Assembly: GCF_042663585.1 (NCBI RefSeq)
Contig: NZ_JBHTAN010000006.1
Coordinates: 2,542,001-2,606,000 of the forward strand
Origin: Natranaeroarchaeum sp042663585
GTDB taxonomy: Archaea > Halobacteriota > Halobacteria > Halobacteriales > Natronoarchaeaceae
DNA: 64,000 nt
Direction of reading: 5' to 3'
Shown here piece after piece: positions 42,872-51,743 of the stretch. The translations under genes were made by a program, and so were the position numbers. Positions within the stretch are counted from its first letter, which is position 1. The number at the start of each line of letters is the position of its first letter. The notes beneath the pieces are model-generated. The model saw only the letters and a program-made list of their open reading frames with translations. It was not told the origin of the DNA and ran no database searches.

Positions 42872-43039
42872 TTACAGGTCGCGGGGCTGGACCGTCTTCC
42901 GGTCGTTGGCTTCGGCACGTGCTGCGGCGTCTTCGAGAAGTTCGTCGACTTCCTCGTCGAGTGCTTCGTAGAAGTCCGATGCAACGTTCTTGTCGTCGAG
43001 CGCTTCCTTCACGGCCGCTTTGACAATTAGATCTGCCAT
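42872..43039 (-). CDS. Small histone-fold-like protein (DUF1931-type)
   Basis: The 55-residue protein 'MADLIVKAAVKEALDDKNVA' continues 'SDFYEALDEEVDELLEDAAA' and ends 'RAEANDRKTVQPRDL'. The helix-helix pattern and the ending 'NDRKTVQPRDL' resemble the end of a histone fold, where such a motif forms the last helix and DNA-facing loop. It may be a haloarchaeal chromatin-type or regulatory protein. A minus-strand TATA candidate (43074-43080) lies ~35 bases upstream, implying a short leader. Confidence 0.75.
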   Translation of the reverse strand: MADLIVKAAVKEALDDKNVASDFYEALDEEVDELLEDAAARAEANDRKTVQPRDL

Positions 43040-43471
43040 ACGAAGTCAGATTGAAAATCCCGCTTTATAAGCGTTCTCAAATCGTCCGGTGAGCGGGGCT
43101 CTCACGGGCGTCCAGCACCAGGTCGCATTATTAATCCACAACGATTATCCGGAGAAAAAGGCGTTGCGGGAGAAATCAATCGTTCCGAGCCGAGTTGGCC
43201 CTGACCCGCAGTGGCGTTGACGGGGTGAACGGGCGTCGGATGAGACGCTCCGGAGCGTCCCAGAGCGGTTCTTACGCCGCCCGCATGCCGCAGGGTGCGC
43301 GAAAGGACGACGTCGGCGACGGACTCTCGCTCGCCCGCCAATCCGCCCGGGTTTTACAACTCTGAAAACAAACTTTCCGTTTACAAAAGAGAACGGTGGT
43401 GGTTTAGAAAGATATTTACCACGAGAGTCCGTATCGTTTAATGCCGGTACTATCCGTGCCGGTTGTGCCCA
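43040..43471 (+). other. Gene-poor region with a perfect 16-bp palindrome
   Basis: About 430 bases without a convincing gene. It holds the minus-strand TATA box of the small histone-like gene, a perfect palindrome GACGCTCC/GGAGCGTC at 43244-43259, a GC-rich block (43190-43350) and an AT-rich run (43355-43440) that probably contains the promoter of the gene at 43472. Minus-strand frames of 79 and 170 codons here lack any domain character. Confidence 0.4.
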
Positions 43472-43621
43472 ATGCCCACGTGTGACCACTGTAACGCGCA
43501 CGTCTCCGAGCGTTTCGAGCGCGTCTTCGCTGACGAATACGGACGGATCTTTGCGTGTCCGAGCTGTTCGGCAAATGCTGGGATTGCAGAGGCAGCGCGC
43601 CTCCGCGCTCAGCAGGCGTAA
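43472..43621 (+). CDS. 49-residue zinc-finger protein
   Basis: The small protein 'MPTCDHCNAHVSERFERVFA' continues 'DEYGRIFACPSCSANAGIAE' and ends 'AARLRAQQA'. Two CxxC pairs (Cys4/Cys7 and Cys29/Cys32) form a zinc ribbon. Similar haloarchaeal small proteins (DUF7563-type) are common and of unknown function. An AT-rich promoter region precedes it. Confidence 0.75.
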   Translation: MPTCDHCNAHVSERFERVFADEYGRIFACPSCSANAGIAEAARLRAQQA

Positions 43622-43695
43622 GTTCCGTTCCGGGAAGTCCAGCGCGGTGATCACCACGCGGAGCCTTTAGCGTTGTAGAGATTGACTGATGACTG

Positions 43696-43941
43696 ATGAG
43701 TACCCACTACGTCTACGTGCTCGAATGTGCCGACGAGACGCTCTACACGGGATACACCACGGACGTCGAGCGGCGCGTAAACGAACACGACAGCGGCGCT
43801 GGCGCGAAGTATACCAGGGGTCGAACACCCGTCGAGCTGGTGCATACCGAGGAGTACGAGACGAAGGCCGCGGCGATGTCCCGGGAGTACGAGATCAAGC
43901 AACTGAGCCGTAGCGAGAAGGAGCAACTGATCGAGGACTAA
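43696..43941 (+). CDS. GIY-YIG nuclease domain protein
   Basis: The 81-residue single-domain protein (UPF0213 type) has the GIY-YIG core: 'HYVYVLECADETLYTGYTTD' with the paired Tyr residues, the catalytic Arg in 'VERRVNEHDSG', and 'YTRGRTPVELVHTEEYETKA' with the metal-binding Glu near 'AAMSREYEIKQLSRSEK'. It may act in DNA repair; substrate unknown. The ATG at 43696 is preceded at 43689 by an alternative out-of-frame ATG. Confidence 0.9.
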   Translation: MSTHYVYVLECADETLYTGYTTDVERRVNEHDSGAGAKYTRGRTPVELVHTEEYETKAAAMSREYEIKQLSRSEKEQLIED

Positions 43942-44062
43942 TCGTCGGCACCGACCTGCGGTTCGGGCGGACGCTCCGCCCCTCAACGCTCAGACGGCCG
44001 CGCTGTCGCCGGGACTGACAGGCTGGCGAGTATCGAAGGTCGATTGACGGTCGCCCGTACCG

Positions 44063-44488
44063 TCACGCCGTGTCGAGGACGCCCCGGTAGCGGCCGTCCC
44101 CCCCGGTCGGATCGATGGCGAACCCGAGCGATTCGTAGAACGGCAGGACCCGTTCGTCGAACTCGGCGGTGAGTCGACCGCGGTCGGTAGCCGCCCTGAC
44201 GAGGGCACCCCCGATCCCGTTTCCGCGTCGCCGTCGCTGGACTGCGATTCCGGCGATGTGTGTCGCGTCCGCAGCGGGATCGAGGACGATGACGCCGACG
44301 ATGCGGCCGTCAGCACTGGCCGTCAGGACGTCGCCACTCTCGATCCGGCTCTCGATCCCCTCGACGTCGAGGAGGGCCGCATCGAGGAGAGACCGAACCG
44401 CGAGTACGTCGTCTGTATCGGCGCTGCCGAGTTCGAACTCCACGCGGAACCGTTCGGCAAGCGACGATATGGAGGTTACGACCGTCAT
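44063..44488 (-). CDS. GNAT-family acetyltransferase
   Basis: The 141-residue protein has the acetyl-CoA-binding motif A: 'HIAGIAVQRRRRGNGIGGAL' (Q/RxxGxG/A) followed by 'LPFYESLGFAIDPTGGDGRY', the usual motif B. The N-terminal strand 'FRVEFELGSADTDDVLAVRS' is degenerate. Acceptor unknown. It is divergent from the KH-domain gene with a 59-base gap. Confidence 0.85.
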   Translation of the reverse strand: MTVVTSISSLAERFRVEFELGSADTDDVLAVRSLLDAALLDVEGIESRIESGDVLTASADGRIVGVIVLDPAADATHIAGIAVQRRRRGNGIGGALVRAATDRGRLTAEFDERVLPFYESLGFAIDPTGGDGRYRGVLDTA

Positions 44489-44547
44489 GGCCCCACGCCA
44501 CGGCGTGCCGGAGAAAGCTTTTACAGGTCGAACTACTACCGCTACCC

Positions 44548-45096
44548 ATGCAACACGTGAAGATTCCGCAGGACAGGATCGGTGCGCTGATCGGCGAAGG
44601 GGGTGAGACGCTACGCGAGATCGAACGGCGGGCTGAAGTTCGACTCGATGTCGACTCCGAGAACGGCTCTGTCGGCATCGAAAAGACGGGAGATCCGGTG
44701 ACCGCGCTCAAAGGGCCGGACATCGTTCGCGCGATCGGCCGCGGCTTTGCGCCCGACGACGCGATGGCACTGCTCAACGACGAGATGATGATGCTCGATA
44801 TCATCGACATCGGTGCCGCTACGCGTAACAAGAACGATCTCAAACGACAGAAGGGCCGACTGATCGGCGAAAACGGCCGGACCCGGGAACTGATGGAAGA
44901 GTTGACCGGTGCGGCAGTCGTCATCTACGGTTCGACGCTCGCGACCATCGGCACGCCACACGAAGTGGAGGCCGTCCGCGAGGCCGCCGAGATGATCATC
45001 GAGGGTGCACCGCACGGCTCCGTCTACTCGTTCCTCGAACGCAAGCACAACGAACTCAAGCGCCAGGGGATGGACTACCACCAGTACACCGGTTGA
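44548..45096 (+). CDS. KH-domain RNA-binding protein, Pno1/Dim2 homologue
   Basis: The 182-residue protein has two KH domains: KH1 'MQHVKIPQDRIGALIGEGGE' with the GxxG loop, and KH2 'RQKGRLIGENGRTRELMEEL' with GENG. The ending 'HNELKRQGMDYHQYTG' is typical of archaeal Dim2/Krr1-like proteins, which bind the 3' end of 16S rRNA during small-subunit maturation. The eukaryotic homologue Pno1 is a ribosome-assembly factor. Only the gene itself is here; the usual partners Rio1 and aIF1A are not in the window. Confidence 0.9.
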   Translation: MQHVKIPQDRIGALIGEGGETLREIERRAEVRLDVDSENGSVGIEKTGDPVTALKGPDIVRAIGRGFAPDDAMALLNDEMMMLDIIDIGAATRNKNDLKRQKGRLIGENGRTRELMEELTGAAVVIYGSTLATIGTPHEVEAVREAAEMIIEGAPHGSVYSFLERKHNELKRQGMDYHQYTG

Positions 45097-45186
45097 CATC
45101 CTCCAGCAGTTTTTGCCGATCCGGGATTCGAAGTCGTCCAGACGCATCCACAGGCGTTAACCCCACCCGGCGGCTAGCAGGAGCGA

Positions 45187-45699
45187 ATGGTCGACAACTT
45201 CGAGGCGGGCCGACGACGGTTTCTACAGGGAGCGGGTATCGGCGGGACAGCGCTACTTGCAGGCTGTACCGAGCAGTTGGGACTCGACGATGACGGGGAT
45301 GGAAGCGACGAGGTGGACGGTGTCGGCATCGTTGCCAGCATCGATCAAGAGGAACTCCAGACGCTTCAGGTAGAGATCCAGCAGGAGGTACAACAAGCAG
45401 TTCAGCAGGAAGTCGAGGACGGCGAACTCGCAGAAGACGAGGCACAACAGGAGGTCCAGCGACGACTCCAGGAGCGTCAGGGCGAGATCATAACGTTCAT
45501 CGAAGAACAGATCGCGGCGATGAAGACGGAGGTACAGGCCGAATCGTCGATCGAGATCCTCGAGGAGTACCCACGAGCAGGGGCAGTCCGTGCGGACGGC
45601 GACGCCGAGGAGCTGATCGCCGCTCTGAATCTCGACACCGTACAGCAACTCGTCTCGGCGAGCGGTCTTCAGGCACCCGAGCAGCAAAACAGCGAGTAA
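45187..45699 (+). CDS. Tat lipoprotein with Gln/Glu-rich coiled coil
   Basis: The 170-residue protein has a twin-Arg signal ('AGRRRFLQGAGIGGTALLAG') with lipobox Cys27. The mature part has a Gln/Glu-rich helix ('LQVEIQQEVQQAVQQEVEDG', 'DEAQQEVQRRLQERQGEIIT') likely to form a coiled coil, then a small C-terminal part ending 'QAPEQQNSE'. Probably a membrane-anchored surface protein of unknown role. It has no operon partner; the thermosome promoter follows. Confidence 0.8.
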   Translation: MVDNFEAGRRRFLQGAGIGGTALLAGCTEQLGLDDDGDGSDEVDGVGIVASIDQEELQTLQVEIQQEVQQAVQQEVEDGELAEDEAQQEVQRRLQERQGEIITFIEEQIAAMKTEVQAESSIEILEEYPRAGAVRADGDAEELIAALNLDTVQQLVSASGLQAPEQQNSE

Positions 45700-45837
45700 A
45701 CGACGAAACCGTCGGCCCGTTTCGAGCCACTGCCCGGCACCACGGGTGGTTTCTAATATATAAATAGCATTCATTGACAACTACTAACACATACCGGGGC
45801 GCTACTGTCGGACGATCTCTATCATAGTAGCAAAAGG

Positions 45838-45845
45838 TTTATATA
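45838..45845 (+). promoter_or_regulatory. TATA box of the thermosome gene
   Basis: TTTATATA lies 26-33 bases before the ATG at 45871, inside an AT-rich stretch. Thermosome genes of haloarchaea are heat-inducible; no clear heat-shock palindrome was found around it. Confidence 0.6.
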
Positions 45846-45870
45846 GAATGGCAATCAACTCTTTGTTGTT

Positions 45871-47556
45871 ATGGCGCAGCAGATGGGCAACCAGCCAATG
45901 ATTGTACTTTCCGAGGAGAGCCAGCGCACCTCAGGAAAGGACGCACAGTCGATGAACATCACAGCCGGCAAGGCCGTCGCCGAGTCCGTCCGGACGACGC
46001 TCGGCCCGAAAGGCATGGACAAGATGCTCGTCGACTCCACGGGGAACGTCGTCGTGACGAACGACGGCGTTACGATCCTCAAGGAGATGGACATCGAACA
46101 CCCGGCGGCAAACATGATTGTCGAAGTCGCCGAGACGCAGGAAGACGAAGTCGGCGACGGTACGACCTCCGCGGTCGTCGTCGCCGGTGAACTCCTCAAG
46201 CAGGCCGAGGACCTCCTCGACCAGGACATTCACGCGACCACCCTCGCCCAGGGGTACCGACAGGCCGCGGAAGAGGCAAAGTCGATCCTCGAGAACATCG
46301 CCATCGAGGTCGACGCCGACGACACCGAGAGCCTCCGAGCGATTGCCGCGACCGCGATGACCGGCAAGGGCGCAGAGAACGCGAAAGATCACCTCGCCAA
46401 TCTCGTCGTGCGCGCAGTCAGCAACGTTGCCGAGGACGACGGCACCGTCGACACCGACAACATCAAAGTCGAGAAGATCGTCGGTAGCGCAGTCGAGGAG
46501 TCCGAACTCGTCGAAGGCGTCCTGATCGACAAGGACCGCGTTCACGAGAACATGCCGTACCTCGTCGAGGACGCCAACGTGGCCGTCATCGACGACGCGC
46601 TGGAAGTCAAAGAGACCGAAATCGACGCCGAAGTCAACGTCACCGACCCCGACCAGCTTCAGGAGTTCCTCGATCAGGAGGAAGCCCAGCTCCGCGAAAT
46701 GGTCGACGACCTCGTCGACGCTGGCGTCGACGTCGCCTTCGTCGAGGACGGTATCGACGACATGGCACAGCACTATCTCGCCCAGGAGGGCATCCTCGCG
46801 GCCCGCCGTGTCAAATCCTCCGACGCAGAGAAGATCGCACGCTCGACCGGCGCACGCACGGTCGGCAACGTCTCCGACATCGAGGAAGACGACCTCGGCT
46901 TCGCCGGCAGCGTCTCGCAGCAGGACGTCGGCGGCAGCCAGCAGATCCTCGTCGAGGACGTCGAAGAAGCAAAGTCCGTCTCCCTCCTGCTCCGTGGTGG
47001 CACCGAGCACGTGGTTGACGAAGTCGAGCGCGCAATCGAGGACAGCCTCGGCGTCGTGGGCGTCACCCTGGAGGACGGTCAGGTCCTGCCCGGCGGCGGT
47101 GCTCCCGAGACCGAACTCGCTCTCGAACTGCGCCAGTTCGCAGACTCCGTCGGGGGGCGCGAACAGCTCGCAGTCGAAGCCTTCGCCGACGCGCTGGAAG
47201 TCGGCCCACGCACGCTCGCCGAGAACGCAGGCCTCGACCCCATCGACTCCCTCGTCCAGCTCCGTAGCGAGCACGACAAGGGCAACAGCACGGCCGGCCT
47301 CGACGCCTACACCGGAGACGTCATCGACATGGAAGCGGAAGGCGTCGTCGAGCCGCTCCGCGTCAAGACCCAGGCCATCGAGTCCGCAACCGAAGCGGCT
47401 GTGATGATCCTGCGAATCGACGACGTGATCGCAGCAGGCGACCTCAAGGGCGGCGGCACGGATCAGGGCGACGACGAGCCCGCAGGCGGCCCCGGCGGCG
47501 CACCCGGCGGCATGGGTGGCATGGGCGGCATGGGTGGCATGGGCGGCGCGATGTAA
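45871..47556 (+). CDS. thsA: Thermosome subunit (group II chaperonin)
   Basis: The 561-residue subunit assembles into the double-ring ATP-driven folding chamber. Signatures are 'RTTLGPKGMDKMLVDSTGNV', 'TNDGVTILKEMDIEHPAANM', 'EDEVGDGTTSAVVVAGELL' and 'VLPGGGAPETELALELRQFA'. The C-terminus carries the Gly/Met tail (repeats of GGM) that lines the cavity in haloarchaeal chaperonins. Which paralogue (alpha, beta, gamma) it is cannot be told from sequence alone. A good TATA box precedes and a perfect hairpin follows the gene. Confidence 0.96.
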   Translation: MAQQMGNQPMIVLSEESQRTSGKDAQSMNITAGKAVAESVRTTLGPKGMDKMLVDSTGNVVVTNDGVTILKEMDIEHPAANMIVEVAETQEDEVGDGTTSAVVVAGELLKQAEDLLDQDIHATTLAQGYRQAAEEAKSILENIAIEVDADDTESLRAIAATAMTGKGAENAKDHLANLVVRAVSNVAEDDGTVDTDNIKVEKIVGSAVEESELVEGVLIDKDRVHENMPYLVEDANVAVIDDALEVKETEIDAEVNVTDPDQLQEFLDQEEAQLREMVDDLVDAGVDVAFVEDGIDDMAQHYLAQEGILAARRVKSSDAEKIARSTGARTVGNVSDIEEDDLGFAGSVSQQDVGGSQQILVEDVEEAKSVSLLLRGGTEHVVDEVERAIEDSLGVVGVTLEDGQVLPGGGAPETELALELRQFADSVGGREQLAVEAFADALEVGPRTLAENAGLDPIDSLVQLRSEHDKGNSTAGLDAYTGDVIDMEAEGVVEPLRVKTQAIESATEAAVMILRIDDVIAAGDLKGGGTDQGDDEPAGGPGGAPGGMGGMGGMGGMGGAM

Positions 47557-47557
47557 G

Positions 47558-47578
47558 CGAGGCGACCACGTCGCCTCG
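47558..47578 (+). terminator. Hairpin after the thermosome gene
   Basis: CGAGGCGAC (47558-47566) and GTCGCCTCG (47570-47578) form a perfect nine-base-pair stem with loop CAC, starting two bases after the stop codon. No U-run follows directly, so it may protect the mRNA 3' end rather than terminate by itself. Confidence 0.45.
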
Positions 47579-47717
47579 AACAGTCGAGCGGCACCGCCGC
47601 GAGACGACTGCCGGATAAATATCGAATCGACCACGTTTTCTCTTTGTTTCAGTTCGAGAGCGCCGCGGCCGCCAACCGGAACCAGATATTAAGTCCCGCC
47701 CGCGAAACTATCCGGAC

Positions 47718-48698
47718 ATGGAGACGTTACTGCTGAACGGCGATGACGTCGAAGCGAACGCGCAGTTAGCAGCCGTAGTAGACGCCGTCGAACAGGCCTT
47801 TGCCGCCTACGCCCGCGGCGACGTGCAGATGCCCGCCAAATCCTACATCGATCTCCCGCAGTACAACGGCGACTTCCGCTCGATGCCCGCCTACATGGAT
47901 GCGGGCGAGTGGGACGCCGCCGCGATCAAGTGGGTGAACGTCCACCCCGACAATCCTGAGGATCACGACCTGCCGACCGTGCTCGGAACGCTCGTCTACT
48001 CCAATCCCGAGACGGCCTATCCCCTCTCTATCATGGATGGGACGGTGCTCACCGAGAAACGCACCGGCGCGGCAGCAGCCGTCGCGACCGACCATCTCGC
48101 CGTCGAGGACGCCACGAGCCTCGGACTGGTCGGCGCTGGCGTCCAGTCGTACACGCAGTTAGAAGCCATCTCACGGATCCGACCGATCGAGGAGGTCGTC
48201 GTCAGCGACGTCGACGAGGAGCGCGTCGAGCGGTTCGTCGATACCTTCTCCGAGCGCTTCGACGTGCGTGCCGGGTCGATCAGCGAGGCGGGGCACTGTG
48301 ACGTGCTCTCGACGGTGACACCGGTCGAGGAACCGGTCGTCGGCCCCGACGACCTCGCGACCCACACCCACGTCAACGCCATCGGGGCCGATGCGGCCGG
48401 CAAGCACGAAATCGAGGACGACGTGCTCCTGGCCGCCAAACTGGTCATCGACGACTACGAGCAGTGCACCCACTCGGGCGAGATCAACGTTCCCTGGAGC
48501 GCGGGCGTGCTGGGCGACGAGGACCTCCACGGCGAACTCGGCGACATCGTGATCGGCGAGCGGGACGCCCGGCTGGCCGACGACGGCGTGACGGTCTTCG
48601 ACTCGACCGGACTGGCGATCCAGGACGTCGCCGCCGCTCACGTCACCTACGAGCAGGCCCGCGAGAACGGCGACGGCTACGGCTTCGAGCTGGTGTAA
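47718..48698 (+). CDS. ala: Alanine dehydrogenase / ornithine cyclodeaminase family
   Basis: The 326-residue NAD-dependent enzyme resembles archaeal alanine dehydrogenase of the OCD/mu-crystallin family: 'QMPAKSYIDLPQYNGDFRSM', the substrate Lys in 'AAIKWVNVHPDNPE', 'TEKRTGAAAAVATDHLA', the Rossmann loop 'LGLVGAGVQSYTQLEAISRI' and 'HVNAIGADAAGKHEIEDDVL'. Ornithine cyclodeaminase is the alternative; 'DSTGLAIQDVAAAHV' near the end is common to both. It has its own promoter region after the thermosome hairpin. Confidence 0.82.
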   Translation: METLLLNGDDVEANAQLAAVVDAVEQAFAAYARGDVQMPAKSYIDLPQYNGDFRSMPAYMDAGEWDAAAIKWVNVHPDNPEDHDLPTVLGTLVYSNPETAYPLSIMDGTVLTEKRTGAAAAVATDHLAVEDATSLGLVGAGVQSYTQLEAISRIRPIEEVVVSDVDEERVERFVDTFSERFDVRAGSISEAGHCDVLSTVTPVEEPVVGPDDLATHTHVNAIGADAAGKHEIEDDVLLAAKLVIDDYEQCTHSGEINVPWSAGVLGDEDLHGELGDIVIGERDARLADDGVTVFDSTGLAIQDVAAAHVTYEQARENGDGYGFELV

Positions 48699-48701
48699 GA
48701 C

Positions 48702-48923
48702 TCACTCCCCCCGGGCCCGCGCCACGAAGTCGAAGACCTTCGTGAGCAACCAGACGATGATGATGAAGGGGAGCAACGGCACCAGCAGGATGAGCATCCC
48801 GACCAGAATCCCCCAGCCGAGGGCGTCCATCTCGATGTTTCGCTTCCCGGTCACGCCGGGCGTGACGGTGCGCAGTACTTTCTCCGGGACGGACGGCTCG
48901 TCGTCGGCATCCTCAGCACTCAT
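48702..48923 (-). CDS. Small single-span membrane protein
   Basis: The 73-residue protein has an acidic start 'MSAEDADDEPSVPEKVLRTV', the conserved 'TPGVTGKRNIEMDALGWGIL', one long hydrophobic stretch (~35-62) and a basic end 'KVFDFVARARGE'. It looks like a haloarchaeal DUF7535-type protein. Its stop lies three bases after the convergent ala stop; leuS follows behind it in the same orientation upstream. Confidence 0.7.
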   Translation of the reverse strand: MSAEDADDEPSVPEKVLRTVTPGVTGKRNIEMDALGWGILVGMLILLVPLLPFIIIVWLLTKVFDFVARARGE

Positions 48924-48973
48924 AGGATAGCATCAGCACGAGCCGAAATAAGGACGGGTGCTCGACGCCGACG

Positions 48974-51637
48974 TTACTCTTCGATGTTGATCGCCGGCCG
49001 TCCGGGTTCGGCTTTCGAGACGAGATCCTCCGGCGCTTCCGCGGCGCTGAGCACCGCAACGTTGGCGTCGAACTCGCGGTCGAGCAGCCACGTCGCACGC
49101 CGGAGCGCCTCGCGTTCGCGCTCGGGCAGGAGTTGCTCGTCGAGCGACTGGGCGCTTGCGGCCAGATCCTTCGCGAAGTCGGCGGCGTCCTCGCCCTGCT
49201 GGCGCAGTTCCTCGTCACGCATGATCGTCCCGACGACGTCGTCGTCGGCGTCCATCGCGATGTCGAGGGCGCGGTGTTTCCAGTCGGGGGCGACGGCGAT
49301 TTCGATCAGTTCGGGATCCTCGATGCCGGCGACCTCGACGATGTCGCGGACGTCCTCGCGGGTGTTCTCGATCAGCCGACGCTCGACCTCGTAGTCGGCG
49401 GGTGCGTCGGCGCTCGGCCAGTCGGCCTCGGCGATGAGGCTCTCGTTGCCGAGGCGCTCCCAACACTCCTCGGCGACGTGGGGAGCGACCGGCGCGAGCA
49501 GTTTCGCCACCGTGACCAGTCCACGCTCGTAGGTATCTGAGTCGGGGTCGGTCTGCTCGGCGTACCGGCGCAAGAGGGAGACGAGTTCGCGAACCGCCTG
49601 AAGCGCGTGGTTAAACCGCATGTTGTCGAACTCCTCGGTAGCAGTCGCCGCGGTCGCGGCGATTTCTCGGTCGACGTAGTCGGCGACTCGGTCGGCCTCA
49701 CCATCGGGAACTCCACCCTCGGCGTAGGCGTCGGTCAGGTCGTAGACGTTCTGGAGGAAGTCGTTCGCGGACTTGACGCCCTCAGGGCTCCAGGCGAACT
49801 CCTTCTCAGGCTGGGCGGCCTCCATGATGAACAGCCGTGCCGTGTCGGCCCCGTACTCCTCGATGATGCGCTGTGGCGAGACGCCGTTGCCACGGCTCTT
49901 GGACATCTTGTAGCCGTCCTCGCCGAGCACCATCCCCTGGTTCATCAGGTTGGTGAACGGCTCGCGGACGCCCTCGACGAGGTCGATATCGTCGAGGACC
50001 TTCGTGAAGAAGCGCGCGTACAGCAGGTGCATGACCGCGTGTTCGATGCCGCCGACGTACTGGTCGACCGGCATCCAGTCGCTGGCCCGTGCGGTGTCGA
50101 ACGGCGCGTCCTCCAGCTCCGGCGAGGTGTACCGCAGGAAGTACCACGAGGAGTCGACGAAAGTGTCCATCGTGTCCGTTTCGCGGACTGCGTCGCCGCC
50201 ACACTCGGGACAGTCGACGTGTTTCCACTCCTCGGCGGCGTCGAGCGGATTGCCCGTCGTGTGGACGAACTCCGGCAGTTCGACCGGCAGATCCTCGTCG
50301 GGGACGGGGACGTTCCCACACTCGCGACAGTGGATCATCGGGATCGGCGTCCCCCAGTAGCGCTGTCGGGAGATACCCCAGTCACGCAGGCGGTAGTCGG
50401 TGCGGTCTTCGCCGTCGAAGGCCTCGACGAAGCGGTCCCGCGCGGTGGCGCTGTCGAGGCCGTCGAACTCGCCGCTGTTGACGAGCAGGCCGTCCTCGGT
50501 GTAGGCTTCCTCCTGCACGTCGACGTCTTCGGGGTCGACATCCGCGTCCTCGGTCGGTTCGACGACCTGCACGATCGGGATGTCGTGTTTCTCGGCGAAG
50601 GCGTGGTCCCGGTCGTCGTGCGCGGGGACGGCGTACAGCGCGCCGGTCCCGACGTCGTCGAGGACGTAATCGGCGACGTAGACGGGAATCTCCTCCCCGG
50701 TCGCGGGGTTGATCGCGTGCTCGCCGGTGAACACGCCGGAGGTCTCCTCGACCTCGTCGCTCTGTTCGACGCGGTCGATGTACTCGGCGACCGCGTCGTT
50801 CTCCTCGGCGATCTCCGCCGCGACGGGGTGGCCGGGCGATAGCGAGAAGAACGTCGCCCCGTAGACCGTGTCCAGCCGCGTCGTGAATATCTCGACGTCG
50901 CCGTAGTTGGGGAGTTCGAACTCGACCGATGCGCCCTCCTGGCGGCCGATCCAGTTGCGCTGCATCTCCCGGACGTTGTTCGGCCAGCCGTCCAGGTCGT
51001 CGAGCGACTCCAGCAGTTCGTCGGCGTAGTCGGTGATCGTGAAGAACCACTGGTCCATCTCGCGTTGCTCGATCGGCGTGCCACACCGCCAGCAGAGTTC
51101 CTCGTCGCCTTCGACCTGCTCGTCGGCCAGCACCGTCTCGCAGTCGGGACACCAGTTCAGTTCGGCACCCTGACGCTCGACGAGTCCTTCCTCGCGGAAG
51201 CGTTTGAACAGCCACTGGTTCCACTGGTAGTACTCCGGCTCGCAGGTGGTGATCTCGCGCTCCCAGTCGTAGCTAAAGCCCATCCGGGTAAGCTGTTCTT
51301 TCATCGAGTCGATACACTGCATCGTCCACTCGCGGGGGTTCGTATCCCGCTCCTCGGCGGCGTTCTCGGCGGGCAGGCCGAAGGAGTCCCAGCCGATCGG
51401 GTGGAGTACGTTCTCGCCCTGCATCCGCTCGAACCGGGCGAAGGCGTCCGTGATCGTGTAGTTCCGGACGTGGCCCATGTGGAGGTTCCCGGAAGTGTAG
51501 GGAAACATCGCGAGGACGTACTCCGGATCCGCGGCGTCGTCGTCGATCCGGAACACGCCCGACTCGTCCCAGGTGCGTTGCCACTTCGGTTCGATCTCCT
51601 GATGATCGAACCGACGCTCCCGCTGTTCGCTGGTCAT
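48974..51637 (-). CDS. leuS: Leucyl-tRNA synthetase
   Basis: The 887-residue class I synthetase charges tRNA-Leu. The HIGH motif is 'GNLHMGHVRNYTITD' and the KMSKS loop 'EDGYKMSKSRGNGVSPQRI'; the editing CP1 domain lies between ('TTRLDTVYGATFFSLSPGHP', 'YAVPAHDDRDHAFAEKHDIP'). Zinc-knuckle cysteines appear in 'WCPDCETVLADEQVEGDEEL' and 'CRECGNVPVP'. The domain order is the bacterial type, as is usual in haloarchaea. The start at 51637 gives 'MTSEQRERRFDHQEIEPKWQ'; a 61-codon upstream extension is out of character. A strong open frame on the other strand is a shadow. Confidence 0.95.
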   Translation of the reverse strand: MTSEQRERRFDHQEIEPKWQRTWDESGVFRIDDDAADPEYVLAMFPYTSGNLHMGHVRNYTITDAFARFERMQGENVLHPIGWDSFGLPAENAAEERDTNPREWTMQCIDSMKEQLTRMGFSYDWEREITTCEPEYYQWNQWLFKRFREEGLVERQGAELNWCPDCETVLADEQVEGDEELCWRCGTPIEQREMDQWFFTITDYADELLESLDDLDGWPNNVREMQRNWIGRQEGASVEFELPNYGDVEIFTTRLDTVYGATFFSLSPGHPVAAEIAEENDAVAEYIDRVEQSDEVEETSGVFTGEHAINPATGEEIPVYVADYVLDDVGTGALYAVPAHDDRDHAFAEKHDIPIVQVVEPTEDADVDPEDVDVQEEAYTEDGLLVNSGEFDGLDSATARDRFVEAFDGEDRTDYRLRDWGISRQRYWGTPIPMIHCRECGNVPVPDEDLPVELPEFVHTTGNPLDAAEEWKHVDCPECGGDAVRETDTMDTFVDSSWYFLRYTSPELEDAPFDTARASDWMPVDQYVGGIEHAVMHLLYARFFTKVLDDIDLVEGVREPFTNLMNQGMVLGEDGYKMSKSRGNGVSPQRIIEEYGADTARLFIMEAAQPEKEFAWSPEGVKSANDFLQNVYDLTDAYAEGGVPDGEADRVADYVDREIAATAATATEEFDNMRFNHALQAVRELVSLLRRYAEQTDPDSDTYERGLVTVAKLLAPVAPHVAEECWERLGNESLIAEADWPSADAPADYEVERRLIENTREDVRDIVEVAGIEDPELIEIAVAPDWKHRALDIAMDADDDVVGTIMRDEELRQQGEDAADFAKDLAASAQSLDEQLLPEREREALRRATWLLDREFDANVAVLSAAEAPEDLVSKAEPGRPAINIEE

Positions 51638-51743
51638 ACGGGGGAATCGGACAGCGACGATGCTATACCTTTCGTCTCGACGACCCGACCAATCGCCGCG
51701 GAACCCGCGTCGCTTTTCCCGGTGGGGTGCTATCACACGCGTA

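Noticed and set aside
47490..47553. Short tandem repeats at the thermosome 3' end that might suggest a repeat array
   Set aside because: They encode the normal Gly/Gly/Met tail of the chaperonin.
45931..47634. A 567-codon open frame on the minus strand, antisense to the thermosome gene
   Set aside because: It mirrors the strongly biased codon use of the thermosome gene, has no domain and no promoter, and such shadows are usual in GC-rich haloarchaeal DNA.
49607..50842. A 411-codon plus-strand frame antisense to leuS
   Set aside because: No recognisable domain; leuS motifs are intact on the minus strand over the whole span.
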